The notes beneath the pieces are model-generated. The model made no database searches, was not told the origin of the DNA, and saw only the letters and a program-made list of their open reading frames with translations. Of a stretch of DNA of 64,000 nt, positions 48,744-57,125 are shown in pieces (position 1 is the stretch's first letter; every line of letters begins with the position of its first letter). Made by a program: the position numbers and the translations under genes. The stretch is from Mucilaginibacter sp. cycad4 (lineage in GTDB: Bacteria > Bacteroidota > Bacteroidia > Sphingobacteriales > Sphingobacteriaceae): NCBI RefSeq assembly GCF_034263275.1, contig NZ_CP139559.1, positions 5,208,001 to 5,272,000 of the forward strand. Direction: 5' to 3'.

Positions 48744-49271
48744 ATGATAAAGAAGCCTGTTTTTCCGTTGCTTGCGGCTATTTTATTTTGGGGCAGCTGC
48801 GCCATGCTGCAATCGGTTGTTAAATCAACCTTTCCTTATACAGCAATGATGGTAATCCCGGCATCGGCTAAAGTTGATGAGCCTCAAACCGCCATAAGCA
48901 CCGGCAACAGTTTTGACCAGGATTTTACCAAAGACGGCAATAATGCCGGCAAAATAAGCGAAGTTCGGATTATATCGGCCAAATTGCAATCGAGCGATCC
49001 ATCAGATTATAATATTGGCAATATAGCGTCATTAAGAGTATACATGGGTAAAAAAGATGGCAGTGAAGAAGTAATGGTAGCTATCCGTAAAGATATCCAA
49101 CCCAACGCCGGCAACAGCATTGTACTGGATATAGACAACTCGCACTTTTTAGATGAGCTGGTACGTGAACCAGGTGTGCGCATACGGATGGTTTACCGCC
49201 TGCGTAAAGCTGCAGCAACTGATGCCAGCCTGAAAGTATCGTTGGGAATAGGATCTTACCCATCTAACTAA
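48744..49271 (+). CDS. Small secreted lipoprotein of unknown family
   Basis: A 175-residue protein with a lipoprotein signal (FPLLAAILFWGSC). The body has beta strands and a conserved-looking core (GKISEVRIISAKLQSSDPSD, RVYMGKKDGSEEVMVAIRKD, GVRIRMVYRLR). No enzyme motif is visible. A TATATTTA box lies 13 bases upstream of the start, a weak promoter match. It is convergent with the TonB gene, ending 1 base from it. The function is unknown. Confidence 0.65.
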   Translation: MIKKPVFPLLAAILFWGSCAMLQSVVKSTFPYTAMMVIPASAKVDEPQTAISTGNSFDQDFTKDGNNAGKISEVRIISAKLQSSDPSDYNIGNIASLRVYMGKKDGSEEVMVAIRKDIQPNAGNSIVLDIDNSHFLDELVREPGVRIRMVYRLRKAAATDASLKVSLGIGSYPSN

Positions 49272-50240
49272 TCATTTCAAAGCAAAGGTAACCGGCACGC
49301 TATATATTACTCTTACCGGTAAACCAAACTGCGTGCCCGGCAACCATTTAGGCGAGTTATTAAGCACCCGCACAGCTTCATCATCAATAACAGGGGCAAC
49401 AGACTTACTCACTTTAATATCTGTTAATGCTCCATCTTTTTCTACAACGAACGAAAGGATCACGGTACCTTCAATCCCCCGGCGAAGGGCATCATCGGGA
49501 TATTTGATATTGTTTGATAAAAACCTGCCAAACCGCTCAAGCCCGCCTTTAAATTGCGGAGGTACCCCACGAGATTTCAGGTAGGTGTTTACTTTTCCAT
49601 CTTTAGTTGTAGCTGTGCCTGATATCAACACCCCGCTATCATAAATTTCGATAAAAGTAGTCTTGAAGTCTTGAAAATCACCTTTCCACTGCCCATCGCG
49701 TTTGCCGCCTTTTACAGGGCCTTCTTCTTCAACATAAGCAAATTTGTTATCGTAGCCCTTAAAGTAGCCATTACCTTCGGAAACCTGGTCGTTTCCTAAT
49801 GAATCTTTATTGGCCATGATGAGGTAATTGCCAGACCTCCCGGCAGTACGGTCTTTATTATCCCCGGGATACGAAAACTGCGCGTATAAGCTGCCATTGG
49901 GATAAAATTCCATATCCTCACCGGCCTTTACCCCGTTTTTATAGCTGATGACTGATTGCCTTTTGCCATTGGTATAGTAGGTAACGCATTGCCCTTCAAA
50001 TTGTGGCGGATCGATCTTTACAGATTTGCCAATGAGTTTTTGAGTTCCGCTGGGATAAAATTCAAAAACATTATATAACGCCGAAGCCGAGTCCGGCTCA
50101 CGCACCACACGGATATAATCGGCGCTATCGCGTGTATCAACATATTTACCGTTATTTTTGATAAAATAAACGTTTTGGCGTTGGGCAAAAACTCCGGTTA
50201 CAGTAACAAGAAAAAGGGTGATTATAAAAAGTGTTTTCAT
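49272..50240 (-). CDS. TonB-domain protein with MORN-like repeats
   Basis: A 322-residue exported protein. The signal peptide ends near VFAQ. The middle has short antitoxin YwqK/MORN-like repeats (EFYPSGTQKLIGKSV, TYYTNGKRQSVISYKNG, EFYPNGSLYAQFSYPG). The C-terminal TonB domain (about 225-320; GGLERFGRFLSNNIKYP, VVEKDGALTDIKVSKSV) is similar to the ones in the BlaR1 fusion. TonB domains usually transfer energy to outer-membrane receptors, but orphan secreted forms without a membrane anchor may instead act as signalling modules. Confidence 0.85.
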   Translation of the reverse strand: MKTLFIITLFLVTVTGVFAQRQNVYFIKNNGKYVDTRDSADYIRVVREPDSASALYNVFEFYPSGTQKLIGKSVKIDPPQFEGQCVTYYTNGKRQSVISYKNGVKAGEDMEFYPNGSLYAQFSYPGDNKDRTAGRSGNYLIMANKDSLGNDQVSEGNGYFKGYDNKFAYVEEEGPVKGGKRDGQWKGDFQDFKTTFIEIYDSGVLISGTATTKDGKVNTYLKSRGVPPQFKGGLERFGRFLSNNIKYPDDALRRGIEGTVILSFVVEKDGALTDIKVSKSVAPVIDDEAVRVLNNSPKWLPGTQFGLPVRVIYSVPVTFALK

Positions 50241-50265
50241 AAATTGCGGCTTAGGCGCCGCTAAT

Positions 50266-50616
50266 TTACTTAATCAGTTTGTTATCTGAATCGGGGAATA
50301 TTAAAATAGGTTCGTAGTTGCGGGCCTCTTCAACCTCCATGTAAGCATATGACATAATGATCACGATATCGCCAACCTGTGCCAGGCGGGCGGTAGCGCC
50401 ATTAAGGCATACGGTGCCTGTTCCGCGTTCGCCTTTGATAACGTAGGTTTCAAAGCGGGCGCCGTTATTATTGTTCACTATCTGAACCTTTTCGTTGGGG
50501 ATGATATTTGCAGCCTCAATCAGGTCTTCATCAATAGTGATACTGCCCACATAGTTCAACTCGGCCTGTGTTACCTTAACCCGGTGAATTTTGGACTTTA
50601 ATATTTCAATTATCAT
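50266..50616 (-). CDS. panD: Aspartate 1-decarboxylase
   Basis: A 116-residue pyruvoyl enzyme. The self-cleavage site G24-S25 is seen in [12 protein letters not shown]25 becomes the pyruvoyl group. Also typical are [17 protein letters not shown] and the ENGARFETY-like [11 protein letters not shown]. It makes beta-alanine for pantothenate. panC lies about 200 bases further on the same strand, and dispersed repeats fill the space between the two. The start is a clear ATG at 50616. Confidence 0.95.
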   Translation of the reverse strand: MIIEILKSKIHRVKVTQAELNYVGSITIDEDLIEAANIIPNEKVQIVNNNNGARFETYVIKGERGTGTVCLNGATARLAQVGDIVIIMSYAYMEVEEARNYEPILIFPDSDNKLIK

Positions 50617-50639
50617 GGCGCAAAGTTAGGAATATTTAG

Positions 50640-50817
50640 TTCATGCGAACAAGTTCATAGTTAATGGTTCATGGTTCATAGCAGTAAGTTTACAGTTAAA
50701 TGGAAGTTAGCGGGTTATAATCAATCATTATCAAGAATTACCGCTCTAACTCAGCCCATAAACTATAACCTATGAACCACCAAATACTATGAACTATCAA
50801 CTATGAACCATAGGCTC
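50640..50817. repeat. TATGAACCAT repeat cluster between panD and panC
   Basis: Short units AGTTAATGGTTCATGGTTCATAG and their complements TATGAACCACC, CTATGAACCATAGG occur several times and can pair. They take up the space between two genes of the same pathway and may separate their transcription. Confidence 0.55.
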
Positions 50818-51675
50818 CTAATCAATCAACACATTATCAATCAATCTTGTTTTACCTACGCGTGCTGCAACAAGGGCAACAACGGTTTCGGATGCCGGGG
50901 TGGCGGGGTGCAGCGTTTTGCCGTCGGCTATTTCAAAATACTCCAGCTCAACGCCGGGCTCGTTGCTGATCATTTGGGCTGCCTGTTGCTGCAGTTCGTC
51001 AATTTTGTTAATGTCGAAGTTTTCTTTAACCAGGTTCAGGGTTTTGGAAAGGATGAGCGACTGTTCCCTGTCATACGGAGTGAGGTGAATATTTCTTGAG
51101 CTCATGGCCAGGCCGTCGGGCTCACGCTCAATCGGGCACATCACCAGCTTAACGGGCATCTCCAGCACCTCAACCATTTTGCTGATCACCATAAACTGCT
51201 GGTAATCCTTCTGCCCAAAAAAAGCGATGTCGGGCTTTACAATATTGAACAATTTATTTACCACCTGCGTTACCCCCTGGTAATGCCCGGGCCTGAATTT
51301 CCCTTCCAGCAGGTATTCCAGATCGCCCATGTCAAAATGCCATTTCTCATTATCAGCATACATTTCGGTAACCTGCGGATTGAACAAAATATCGCAGTTA
51401 ACTTCCTCCAGGCGGCGGATATCATCGGTTATGGGGCGGGGGTATTTTTCAAGGTCCTTAGGATCATTAAACTGGGTGGGGTTCACAAAAATGCTGCAAA
51501 CAACCTGGGTGCTTTGCTGCTTAGCCAGTTCAATTAAACCCAGGTGCCCTTTATGCAATGCGCCCATGGTTGGTACAAAGCCAATTACTTTTACCGGTTT
51601 ACGGTTAAAATAATCGGTTATCTCATTTTTAGTGCTGAATATTTTCAACGTAATAGGTGTTACAAAATTTGGCAA
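50818..51675 (-). CDS. panC: Pantothenate synthetase
   Basis: A 285-residue ligase with the nucleotide-binding PTMGALHKGH motif, the FVNPTQFN and DIAFFGQKDYQQ segments, and SSRNIHLTP. It joins pantoate and beta-alanine with ATP. panD, its partner, follows on the same strand. The start could be slightly internal (the first residues MPNFVTPIT are weakly conserved), but the main body is clear. The divergent GT5-like gene lies 127 bases upstream. Confidence 0.95.
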   Translation of the reverse strand: MPNFVTPITLKIFSTKNEITDYFNRKPVKVIGFVPTMGALHKGHLGLIELAKQQSTQVVCSIFVNPTQFNDPKDLEKYPRPITDDIRRLEEVNCDILFNPQVTEMYADNEKWHFDMGDLEYLLEGKFRPGHYQGVTQVVNKLFNIVKPDIAFFGQKDYQQFMVISKMVEVLEMPVKLVMCPIEREPDGLAMSSRNIHLTPYDREQSLILSKTLNLVKENFDINKIDELQQQAAQMISNEPGVELEYFEIADGKTLHPATPASETVVALVAARVGKTRLIDNVLID

Positions 51676-51722
51676 AGGTGTACAATTGCTTAAAATAAAC
51701 CAAAAGTTACTTGCATAATTCG

Positions 51723-51753
51723 TTGGCAGTTTATATAATAATAGTTATATTTG
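51723..51753 (+). promoter_or_regulatory. Promoter of the GT5-like/DUF4270 genes
   Basis: TTG (51723-51725), a 20-base spacer and TATATTTG (51746-51753) give a perfect Bacteroidota promoter. Transcription would start near 51760, about 40 bases before the start codon at 51802. Confidence 0.8.
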
Positions 51754-51801
51754 CAAACTCAAATTTTTTGACTTCTTTACATTTTAAATACTGATTTAGT
51801 G

Positions 51802-52626
51802 ATGGGTAAATCTAAGCTTTTGTTTATAACTCATGAAATGTCCCCTTTCCTTGAACTCACAAAAATTGCTGAAATAACACGCCAACTTCCGCAGGCCATG
51901 CAGGAGAAAGGTTACGAGATCCGTATCCTTATGCCGCGTTTCGGCAATATCAATGAGCGCAGGAACAGGCTTCATGAAGTGATCCGGTTATCAGGTATGA
52001 ATATTATTATCGACGATAATGATAACCCGCTGATCATCAAAGTAGCATCTATCCCGGCGGCGCGTATGCAGGTGTATTTTTTGGATAATGAAGAATATTT
52101 TCAGCGTAAACATGTGTTTGCAGACAAAGAAGGTAAATTTTACGCCGACAATGACGAGCGCATGATCTTCTTTTGCAAAGGTGCATTGGAAACTGTTAAA
52201 AAATTAGGCTGGGCGCCGGATGTGATCCATTGCCATGGCTGGATGAGCGCGCTTGTGCCTGCTTATCTGAAAACAACCTACAAAGACGATCCTACATTTA
52301 AGCACTCAAAAATCATTTACTCCATTTATGAAAATGATTTTAAAGAGAAATTGCACAATGACTTTGCTACAAAAGCCATCATGAGCAATATGAACGAGCA
52401 GCATGTTGAGCCGTACAAAGGCGGCACTAACTCAGCATTGTATGCAGGTGCAATCCACTACTCAGATGGTATCGTTTTAGGCAGCCCCGATATTGATGCA
52501 GATGTGTTAAATAATGTTAAAAACAGCAATAAATCGGTTTTAGAATTTGATTCTACCGCAGATTTCGAAAATTATTACAATTTTTACGACGAAATTACCA
52601 ACGACGAATTGGTGGATGTTGCATAA
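51802..52626 (+). CDS. GT5-like (starch/glycogen synthase catalytic) domain protein
   Basis: A 274-residue protein with the N-terminal GT5 part only (LFITHEMSPFLELTKIAEITR, RIRILMPRFG, DVIHCHGWMSALVPAYL). The C-terminal GT1 half, including the E-x7-E donor motif, is absent, so it should not be an active glycogen synthase. The lysine of the normal KTGGL motif is replaced by the ELTKIAEI stretch. It starts at ATG 51802 (a GTG one codon earlier is in frame). It is followed 15 bases later by a DUF4270 lipoprotein, a pairing seen in Sphingobacteriaceae. The role is unknown. Confidence 0.85.
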   Translation: MGKSKLLFITHEMSPFLELTKIAEITRQLPQAMQEKGYEIRILMPRFGNINERRNRLHEVIRLSGMNIIIDDNDNPLIIKVASIPAARMQVYFLDNEEYFQRKHVFADKEGKFYADNDERMIFFCKGALETVKKLGWAPDVIHCHGWMSALVPAYLKTTYKDDPTFKHSKIIYSIYENDFKEKLHNDFATKAIMSNMNEQHVEPYKGGTNSALYAGAIHYSDGIVLGSPDIDADVLNNVKNSNKSVLEFDSTADFENYYNFYDEITNDELVDVA

Positions 52627-52641
52627 GACTTAATATTATAT

Positions 52642-54045
52642 ATGAAATTTTTCCGATTAGACTTATTGACCCTGTTAATAAGTCTTTTTATTTTGAACAG
52701 TTGTAAACGCCAGGATGGTATTGGTTTGGGCGTCAATGATCAAAACGAGATCAATGGCAGCCTGATAGTTGATACCAACATCGTTATTAACACTGTTGCT
52801 GATGATACTGCGGCTACCTCCGGCCAGACCAGGACACCGCTTGCCAACTTTACCGACCCGGTATTCGGCACAACAAAAAGTATTGTTGCTTTAGGTGTTA
52901 ACCTGCCTAATGGCGCCGCTTATACTGTACCTGCAGGTACGTTGACAATCGACTCGGCTGTGCTTGTGCTTAAATATTCTGACGGTTTTTATGGCGATTC
53001 GCTGGCTTCACGCTATAAAATAAACGTGTATCAGCTTCAAAAGAAAGTAGAAAGCAAAACCTATTACAGTAACAACCACTGGGATGCCGACCTGGGCAAT
53101 TTGCTTGGTTCCAAAACCTTTACAGCCCGTACGCACGACAGTATTACCATAGCCCGCATCCGTACCGACACATTAGATACCGTTCAGCGTGTAGCCCCTC
53201 AGTTACGTGTGCCGCTTAGTAAAGCTTTTATCTATAACAACCTGTTTAATGCAAGCGGCGCTGTACTTGCGTCACCAACAACTTTTCAAAGTACTGTAAA
53301 AGGGCTTTATCTTTCATTAGACAAGGCACAGGCCAGCGACGCCGGCGGTATCATCCAGCTTGATCTTGCCTCATCGCAAATTGATGTTTTTTATAAGGTT
53401 GTTACAGCTGCCACCAGTACAACAACCAGTACCATTGATACGGCATCGGTAACCCTGCCGTTCTTTAACCGTGCTGCCGAAATTACGCATACCTATAGTA
53501 CCACTATCCAGGCAGCCTTGAATAATACAACAACATCACAAAATACGGTTTACCTTCAGGGCCTTGCAGGCTTAAGGGCCAAGCTCAGTTTCCCCGGCCT
53601 TGACAAACTTATTGATTCATCAATTGTGTTAAACCGTGCCGAGATCGTTATAACCCCGCGTGCGGGCTCGGGTGTTCCTTATGCGCCTTTACCCAAGCTA
53701 ACTATGTACAAGCTGGATATAGCCAAACAACGGGCTTTGATACAGGATGCCTCCGCGAGTGACCCGCGTTCGCAAACAAGTTTGTTTGGCGGCAGATATG
53801 ACCGTACAAAAAAAGAATACCACTTCCTGGTTACGGCTTTTGTACAGGACCTGATCCGCAAAAAAACAGTCGATTACGGCACTTATATCGCCCCTGTTGA
53901 TACTACCCTTGTTAATGTCACAACAGGTATCGACGTAGGCCCGTCAACACAAACGGCAGCCCGTACGGTGATAGTGGGCAGTGATAAGGCAACTCCGGGT
54001 TATAGCATCCGCATGAATATCATTTACACCAAAATTCGCAAGTAA
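52642..54045 (+). CDS. DUF4270 lipoprotein
   Basis: A 467-residue protein with a lipoprotein signal (FILNSCKRQ) and a large beta-rich body (GLGVNDQNEI, DPVFGTTKSIVALGVNLP, LDSAVLVLKYSDGFYGD type segments). DUF4270 is a Bacteroidota-specific secreted family with no known activity. It is co-transcribed with the GT5-like gene and ends at a clear terminator (54068-54091). It probably sits on the outer leaflet or in the periplasm. Confidence 0.88.
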   Translation: MKFFRLDLLTLLISLFILNSCKRQDGIGLGVNDQNEINGSLIVDTNIVINTVADDTAATSGQTRTPLANFTDPVFGTTKSIVALGVNLPNGAAYTVPAGTLTIDSAVLVLKYSDGFYGDSLASRYKINVYQLQKKVESKTYYSNNHWDADLGNLLGSKTFTARTHDSITIARIRTDTLDTVQRVAPQLRVPLSKAFIYNNLFNASGAVLASPTTFQSTVKGLYLSLDKAQASDAGGIIQLDLASSQIDVFYKVVTAATSTTTSTIDTASVTLPFFNRAAEITHTYSTTIQAALNNTTTSQNTVYLQGLAGLRAKLSFPGLDKLIDSSIVLNRAEIVITPRAGSGVPYAPLPKLTMYKLDIAKQRALIQDASASDPRSQTSLFGGRYDRTKKEYHFLVTAFVQDLIRKKTVDYGTYIAPVDTTLVNVTTGIDVGPSTQTAARTVIVGSDKATPGYSIRMNIIYTKIRK

Positions 54046-54067
54046 GATATCTCTCAATAAACAAAAG

Positions 54068-54091
54068 AATCCCCGCTTAGGGGATTTTTTT
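54068..54091 (+). terminator. Terminator after the DUF4270 gene
   Basis: AATCCCC-GCTTA-GGGGATT followed by TTTTTTT is a textbook rho-independent terminator on the plus strand. Confidence 0.9.
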
Positions 54092-54234
54092 GTTTAAGAC
54101 AATACACTTCTTAAAATACTTTTCTAAGTATTTTAAAACTTCTCCTTTTTTGAAAAAAATCAAAATAATTATTGCTGATATGTGTTATATAGCTGTTTAT
54201 TTTGCGGCGTTTAACATTTATACTTGATTATTTT

Positions 54235-56070
54235 ATGTGCGGAATTGTTGGTTATATAGGATTCAGGGATGCTTACCCTATAGTTATAAAGGGACTTCAC
54301 AGGCTCGAATACCGGGGCTATGACAGTGCCGGCGTTGCCCTGCTTGATCATGACCTTAAAGTTTATAAAAAGGCCGGCAAGGTTGAAGACCTCGAAAATT
54401 TTGTGAAGGGGATTGACCTGAAGGGGACAATTGGAATGGGCCATACCCGCTGGGCAACCCACGGCGAACCGAGCGACCGTAACTCGCACCCGCACTCATC
54501 GGGCGACAGGAAGCTTACCATTATACATAACGGCATTATTGAAAACTATGGAGTGATCAAGGAAACCCTTGCAGCTAAAGGCCATGTTTTTAAAAGCGAT
54601 ACGGATACCGAGGTTTTAATACACCTGATTGAGGATATCCAAAATGCAACCGGCCTTGATTTGAAAGACGCCGTGCGCGTGGCTTTAAATAAAGTAATAG
54701 GCGCATATGCCATCGTTATCATGAGTGCCGATGAGCCCGACCTGCTTATTGCGGCCCGCAAAGGCAGCCCCATGGTAATTGGTGTAGGCAAAGGTGAGTA
54801 TTTCATAGCTTCAGACGCCACGCCCATTGTGGAGTACACTAAAAATGTGATCTACCTTAACGATAACGAAATTGCCTATGTACACCGTGAAAGCCTGCTG
54901 GTAAAAAATATCGACAATTCGGTACAAACACCCTATATCCAGGAACTGGACTTAAAACTGGAAATGCTGGAGAAAGGCGGCTACGATCATTTCATGATGA
55001 AAGAGATCTATGAGCAGCCCCGTTCCATCCGCGACTGCCTGCGCGGCCGTATTTACCCCCAGCAGGGCAAAGTTCAGCTCGGTGGCATTAAGGAATACAC
55101 CGAGAAGCTTAAAAACGTGGACAGGATCATTATTGTGGCCTGCGGCACCTCATGGCATGCAGGTTTGGTAGGCGAATATTTAATTGAAGAATACGCGCGT
55201 GTGCCGGTAGAGGTAGAATACGCCTCCGAGTTCAGGTACCGCAACCCTATCATTACCGAAAAAGACCTGGTGATAGCCATATCTCAATCAGGCGAAACAG
55301 CCGATACCATGGCCGCCATTGAACTGGCTAAAGAAAAAGGGGCAACTATTTTTGGGATATGTAATGTGGTTGGCGCATCTATTCCGCGTTTAACGCATGC
55401 CGGCGTTTATACCCATGCCGGACCTGAAATAGGGGTAGCATCAACCAAGGCCTTCACCGCCCAGGTAAGCATGTTAACGCTGATAGCTTTTTACATAGCC
55501 CAGCAGCGCGGTAAAATTACCCAAAGCAAAATGGTTGAGTATTTAACCGGCTTAAACGAAATCCCGAACCTGGTACAGGAAGCGCTGAAATCAAACGAAC
55601 ATATCCGGCAAATTGCAGCCCGGTTTAAAGATTCGACCAATTGCCTGTTCCTGGGCAGGGGCAGTTCGTTCCCTGTAGCCCTTGAAGGCGCTTTAAAGCT
55701 CAAGGAGATCTCTTACATCCACGCCGAAGGTTATCCGGCCGCCGAAATGAAACACGGCCCTATCGCTTTAATTGATGATGAAATGCCGGTAGTGTTCATC
55801 GCCACCAAACATTCATCGTACGAAAAAGTGATCAGTAACATACAGGAAGTAAAAGCCCGTAAAGGCCACGTAATTGCCATTGTTTCCGAAGGCGATACCG
55901 AAGTAAAAGGTATGGCCGATTATGTGATAGAGATCCCGCAAACCAATGAGGCATTTGTACCGCTGGTGGCAACCATCCCGCTGCAGTTACTGGCTTATCA
56001 CATAGCCGTAATGCGCGGCTGTAATGTTGATCAGCCCCGTAACCTGGCCAAGTCGGTTACGGTAGAATAA
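54235..56070 (+). CDS. glmS: Glutamine-fructose-6-phosphate aminotransferase
   Basis: A 611-residue GlmS. The start is the ATG at 54235, which makes Cys2 the nucleophile (MCGIVGYIG); a longer frame at 54202 would bury it and is wrong. The glutaminase domain has the HTRWATHG and HNGIIENY motifs. The isomerase half has two SIS domains (CGTSWHAGLVGEYLIEE, SQSGETADTMAA, GRGSSFPVALEGALKLKE). It makes glucosamine-6-phosphate for peptidoglycan and lipopolysaccharide. A terminator at 56103-56127 follows, so it is transcribed apart from terC. Confidence 0.97.
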   Translation: MCGIVGYIGFRDAYPIVIKGLHRLEYRGYDSAGVALLDHDLKVYKKAGKVEDLENFVKGIDLKGTIGMGHTRWATHGEPSDRNSHPHSSGDRKLTIIHNGIIENYGVIKETLAAKGHVFKSDTDTEVLIHLIEDIQNATGLDLKDAVRVALNKVIGAYAIVIMSADEPDLLIAARKGSPMVIGVGKGEYFIASDATPIVEYTKNVIYLNDNEIAYVHRESLLVKNIDNSVQTPYIQELDLKLEMLEKGGYDHFMMKEIYEQPRSIRDCLRGRIYPQQGKVQLGGIKEYTEKLKNVDRIIIVACGTSWHAGLVGEYLIEEYARVPVEVEYASEFRYRNPIITEKDLVIAISQSGETADTMAAIELAKEKGATIFGICNVVGASIPRLTHAGVYTHAGPEIGVASTKAFTAQVSMLTLIAFYIAQQRGKITQSKMVEYLTGLNEIPNLVQEALKSNEHIRQIAARFKDSTNCLFLGRGSSFPVALEGALKLKEISYIHAEGYPAAEMKHGPIALIDDEMPVVFIATKHSSYEKVISNIQEVKARKGHVIAIVSEGDTEVKGMADYVIEIPQTNEAFVPLVATIPLQLLAYHIAVMRGCNVDQPRNLAKSVTVE

Positions 56071-56102
56071 ATATCTGTACCGATACAATCTAATTTTTCC
56101 AG

Positions 56103-56127
56103 CCCCTGCCAATAACGGCAGGGGTTT
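56103..56127 (+). terminator. Terminator after glmS
   Basis: CCCCTGCC (56103-56110) and GGCAGGGG (56117-56124) around AATAAC, followed by TTTTG. A strong hairpin on the plus strand, placed before the terC start. Confidence 0.85.
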
Positions 56128-56162
56128 TGTTATTTTTGAGAAGAAACAAATACCTGCTGCCT

Positions 56163-56933
56163 ATGAGTTTTGAAATGTTTAGCCAGGCCGAGTCCTGGAT
56201 CTCCCTGATCACACTTACGCTTTTGGAGATCGTTTTAGGGATCGACAACGTGATATTTATCTCCATCCTGTCTGATAAATTACCGGCCAACCAGCAAAGC
56301 AGGGGCAGGAGGATTGGTTTGGGCATGGCCATGATCACCCGTATCCTGTTGCTGTTATCTATTAGCTGGGTAATGACGCTTACCGCCCCCTTGTTTAACC
56401 TGAGTTCGGTTTTGAGTATTACCAACCCCGAATGGGTTGAAAAACTGGCTATCTCCGGCCGTGACCTGATCCTGATCATCGGCGGCCTGTTCCTGATCTA
56501 TAAAAGCACTGCCGAGATCCACCATAAAATTGAAGGCGAAGAAGAAGACGAAGGAACCATAAAAAAACATTCGTTCTGGGGCACCATCATCCAGATCATG
56601 CTGCTGGATATCGTTTTCTCGCTCGATTCGGTGATCACTGCTGTAGGGATGGCCAGCCATGTAGAGATCATGATCCTGGCGGTTGTAATAGCCGTAGGTA
56701 TTATGATGTGGGCCTCAAACGGGGTGGCCTCATTTGTAAACAAGCACCCAACCGTAAAAATGCTGGCACTATCATTTTTGTTATTGATAGGTGTTTCGCT
56801 TTTAGCCGAAGCTTTTGAACAGCATATCCCTAAAGGGTATATCTATTTTGCCATGGCTTTCTCAGTTTTGGTAGAGATGCTGAATTTGAAAATGAAAGCG
56901 AATAAGGGTAAGAAAGTGGTGAGCAAGGAGTAA
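56163..56933 (+). CDS. TerC-family membrane protein
   Basis: A 256-residue integral membrane protein of the TerC family with seven hydrophobic segments. The two conserved acidic segments EIVLGIDNVIF and DIVFSLDSVITAVGM carry the transmembrane aspartates. The family handles Mn2+ or other metal ions, and some members confer tellurite tolerance. The start at 56163 (MSFEMFSQ) is preferred because a frame to 56127 overlaps the glmS terminator. It is a single gene. The exact metal is not assigned. Confidence 0.92.
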   Translation: MSFEMFSQAESWISLITLTLLEIVLGIDNVIFISILSDKLPANQQSRGRRIGLGMAMITRILLLLSISWVMTLTAPLFNLSSVLSITNPEWVEKLAISGRDLILIIGGLFLIYKSTAEIHHKIEGEEEDEGTIKKHSFWGTIIQIMLLDIVFSLDSVITAVGMASHVEIMILAVVIAVGIMMWASNGVASFVNKHPTVKMLALSFLLLIGVSLLAEAFEQHIPKGYIYFAMAFSVLVEMLNLKMKANKGKKVVSKE

Positions 56934-56986
56934 TAATCAAATAGCATTTGCGTACGTTTATAATTAACGTAAACTATAAAAAAACA

Positions 56987-57066
56987 GTCATTGCGAGGTA
57001 CGAAGCAATCGCGAACTATACAGATCGGATCTGCTTATTGGGGATTGCTTCGTACCTCGCAATGAC
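56987..57066. repeat. Dispersed 25-base inverted-repeat element, copy 2
   Basis: The 24-base arms GTCATTGCGAGGTACGAAGC plus AATC at 56987-57010 and their complement at 57043-57066 match copy 1 (11725-11806). The interior (GCGAACTATACAG at the left) is the reverse orientation of that of copy 1. It lies between terC and the GH31 gene. Non-coding. Confidence 0.9.
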
Positions 57067-57125
57067 GGTTTATAAATTGTTGGCCAATAAATTAAGCTAA
57101 TGACCCAATGATATTCAAATGACCA

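Noticed and set aside
54202-54234. Earlier start for glmS
   Set aside because: GlmS needs Cys as residue 2 after Met removal; only the ATG at 54235 gives this.
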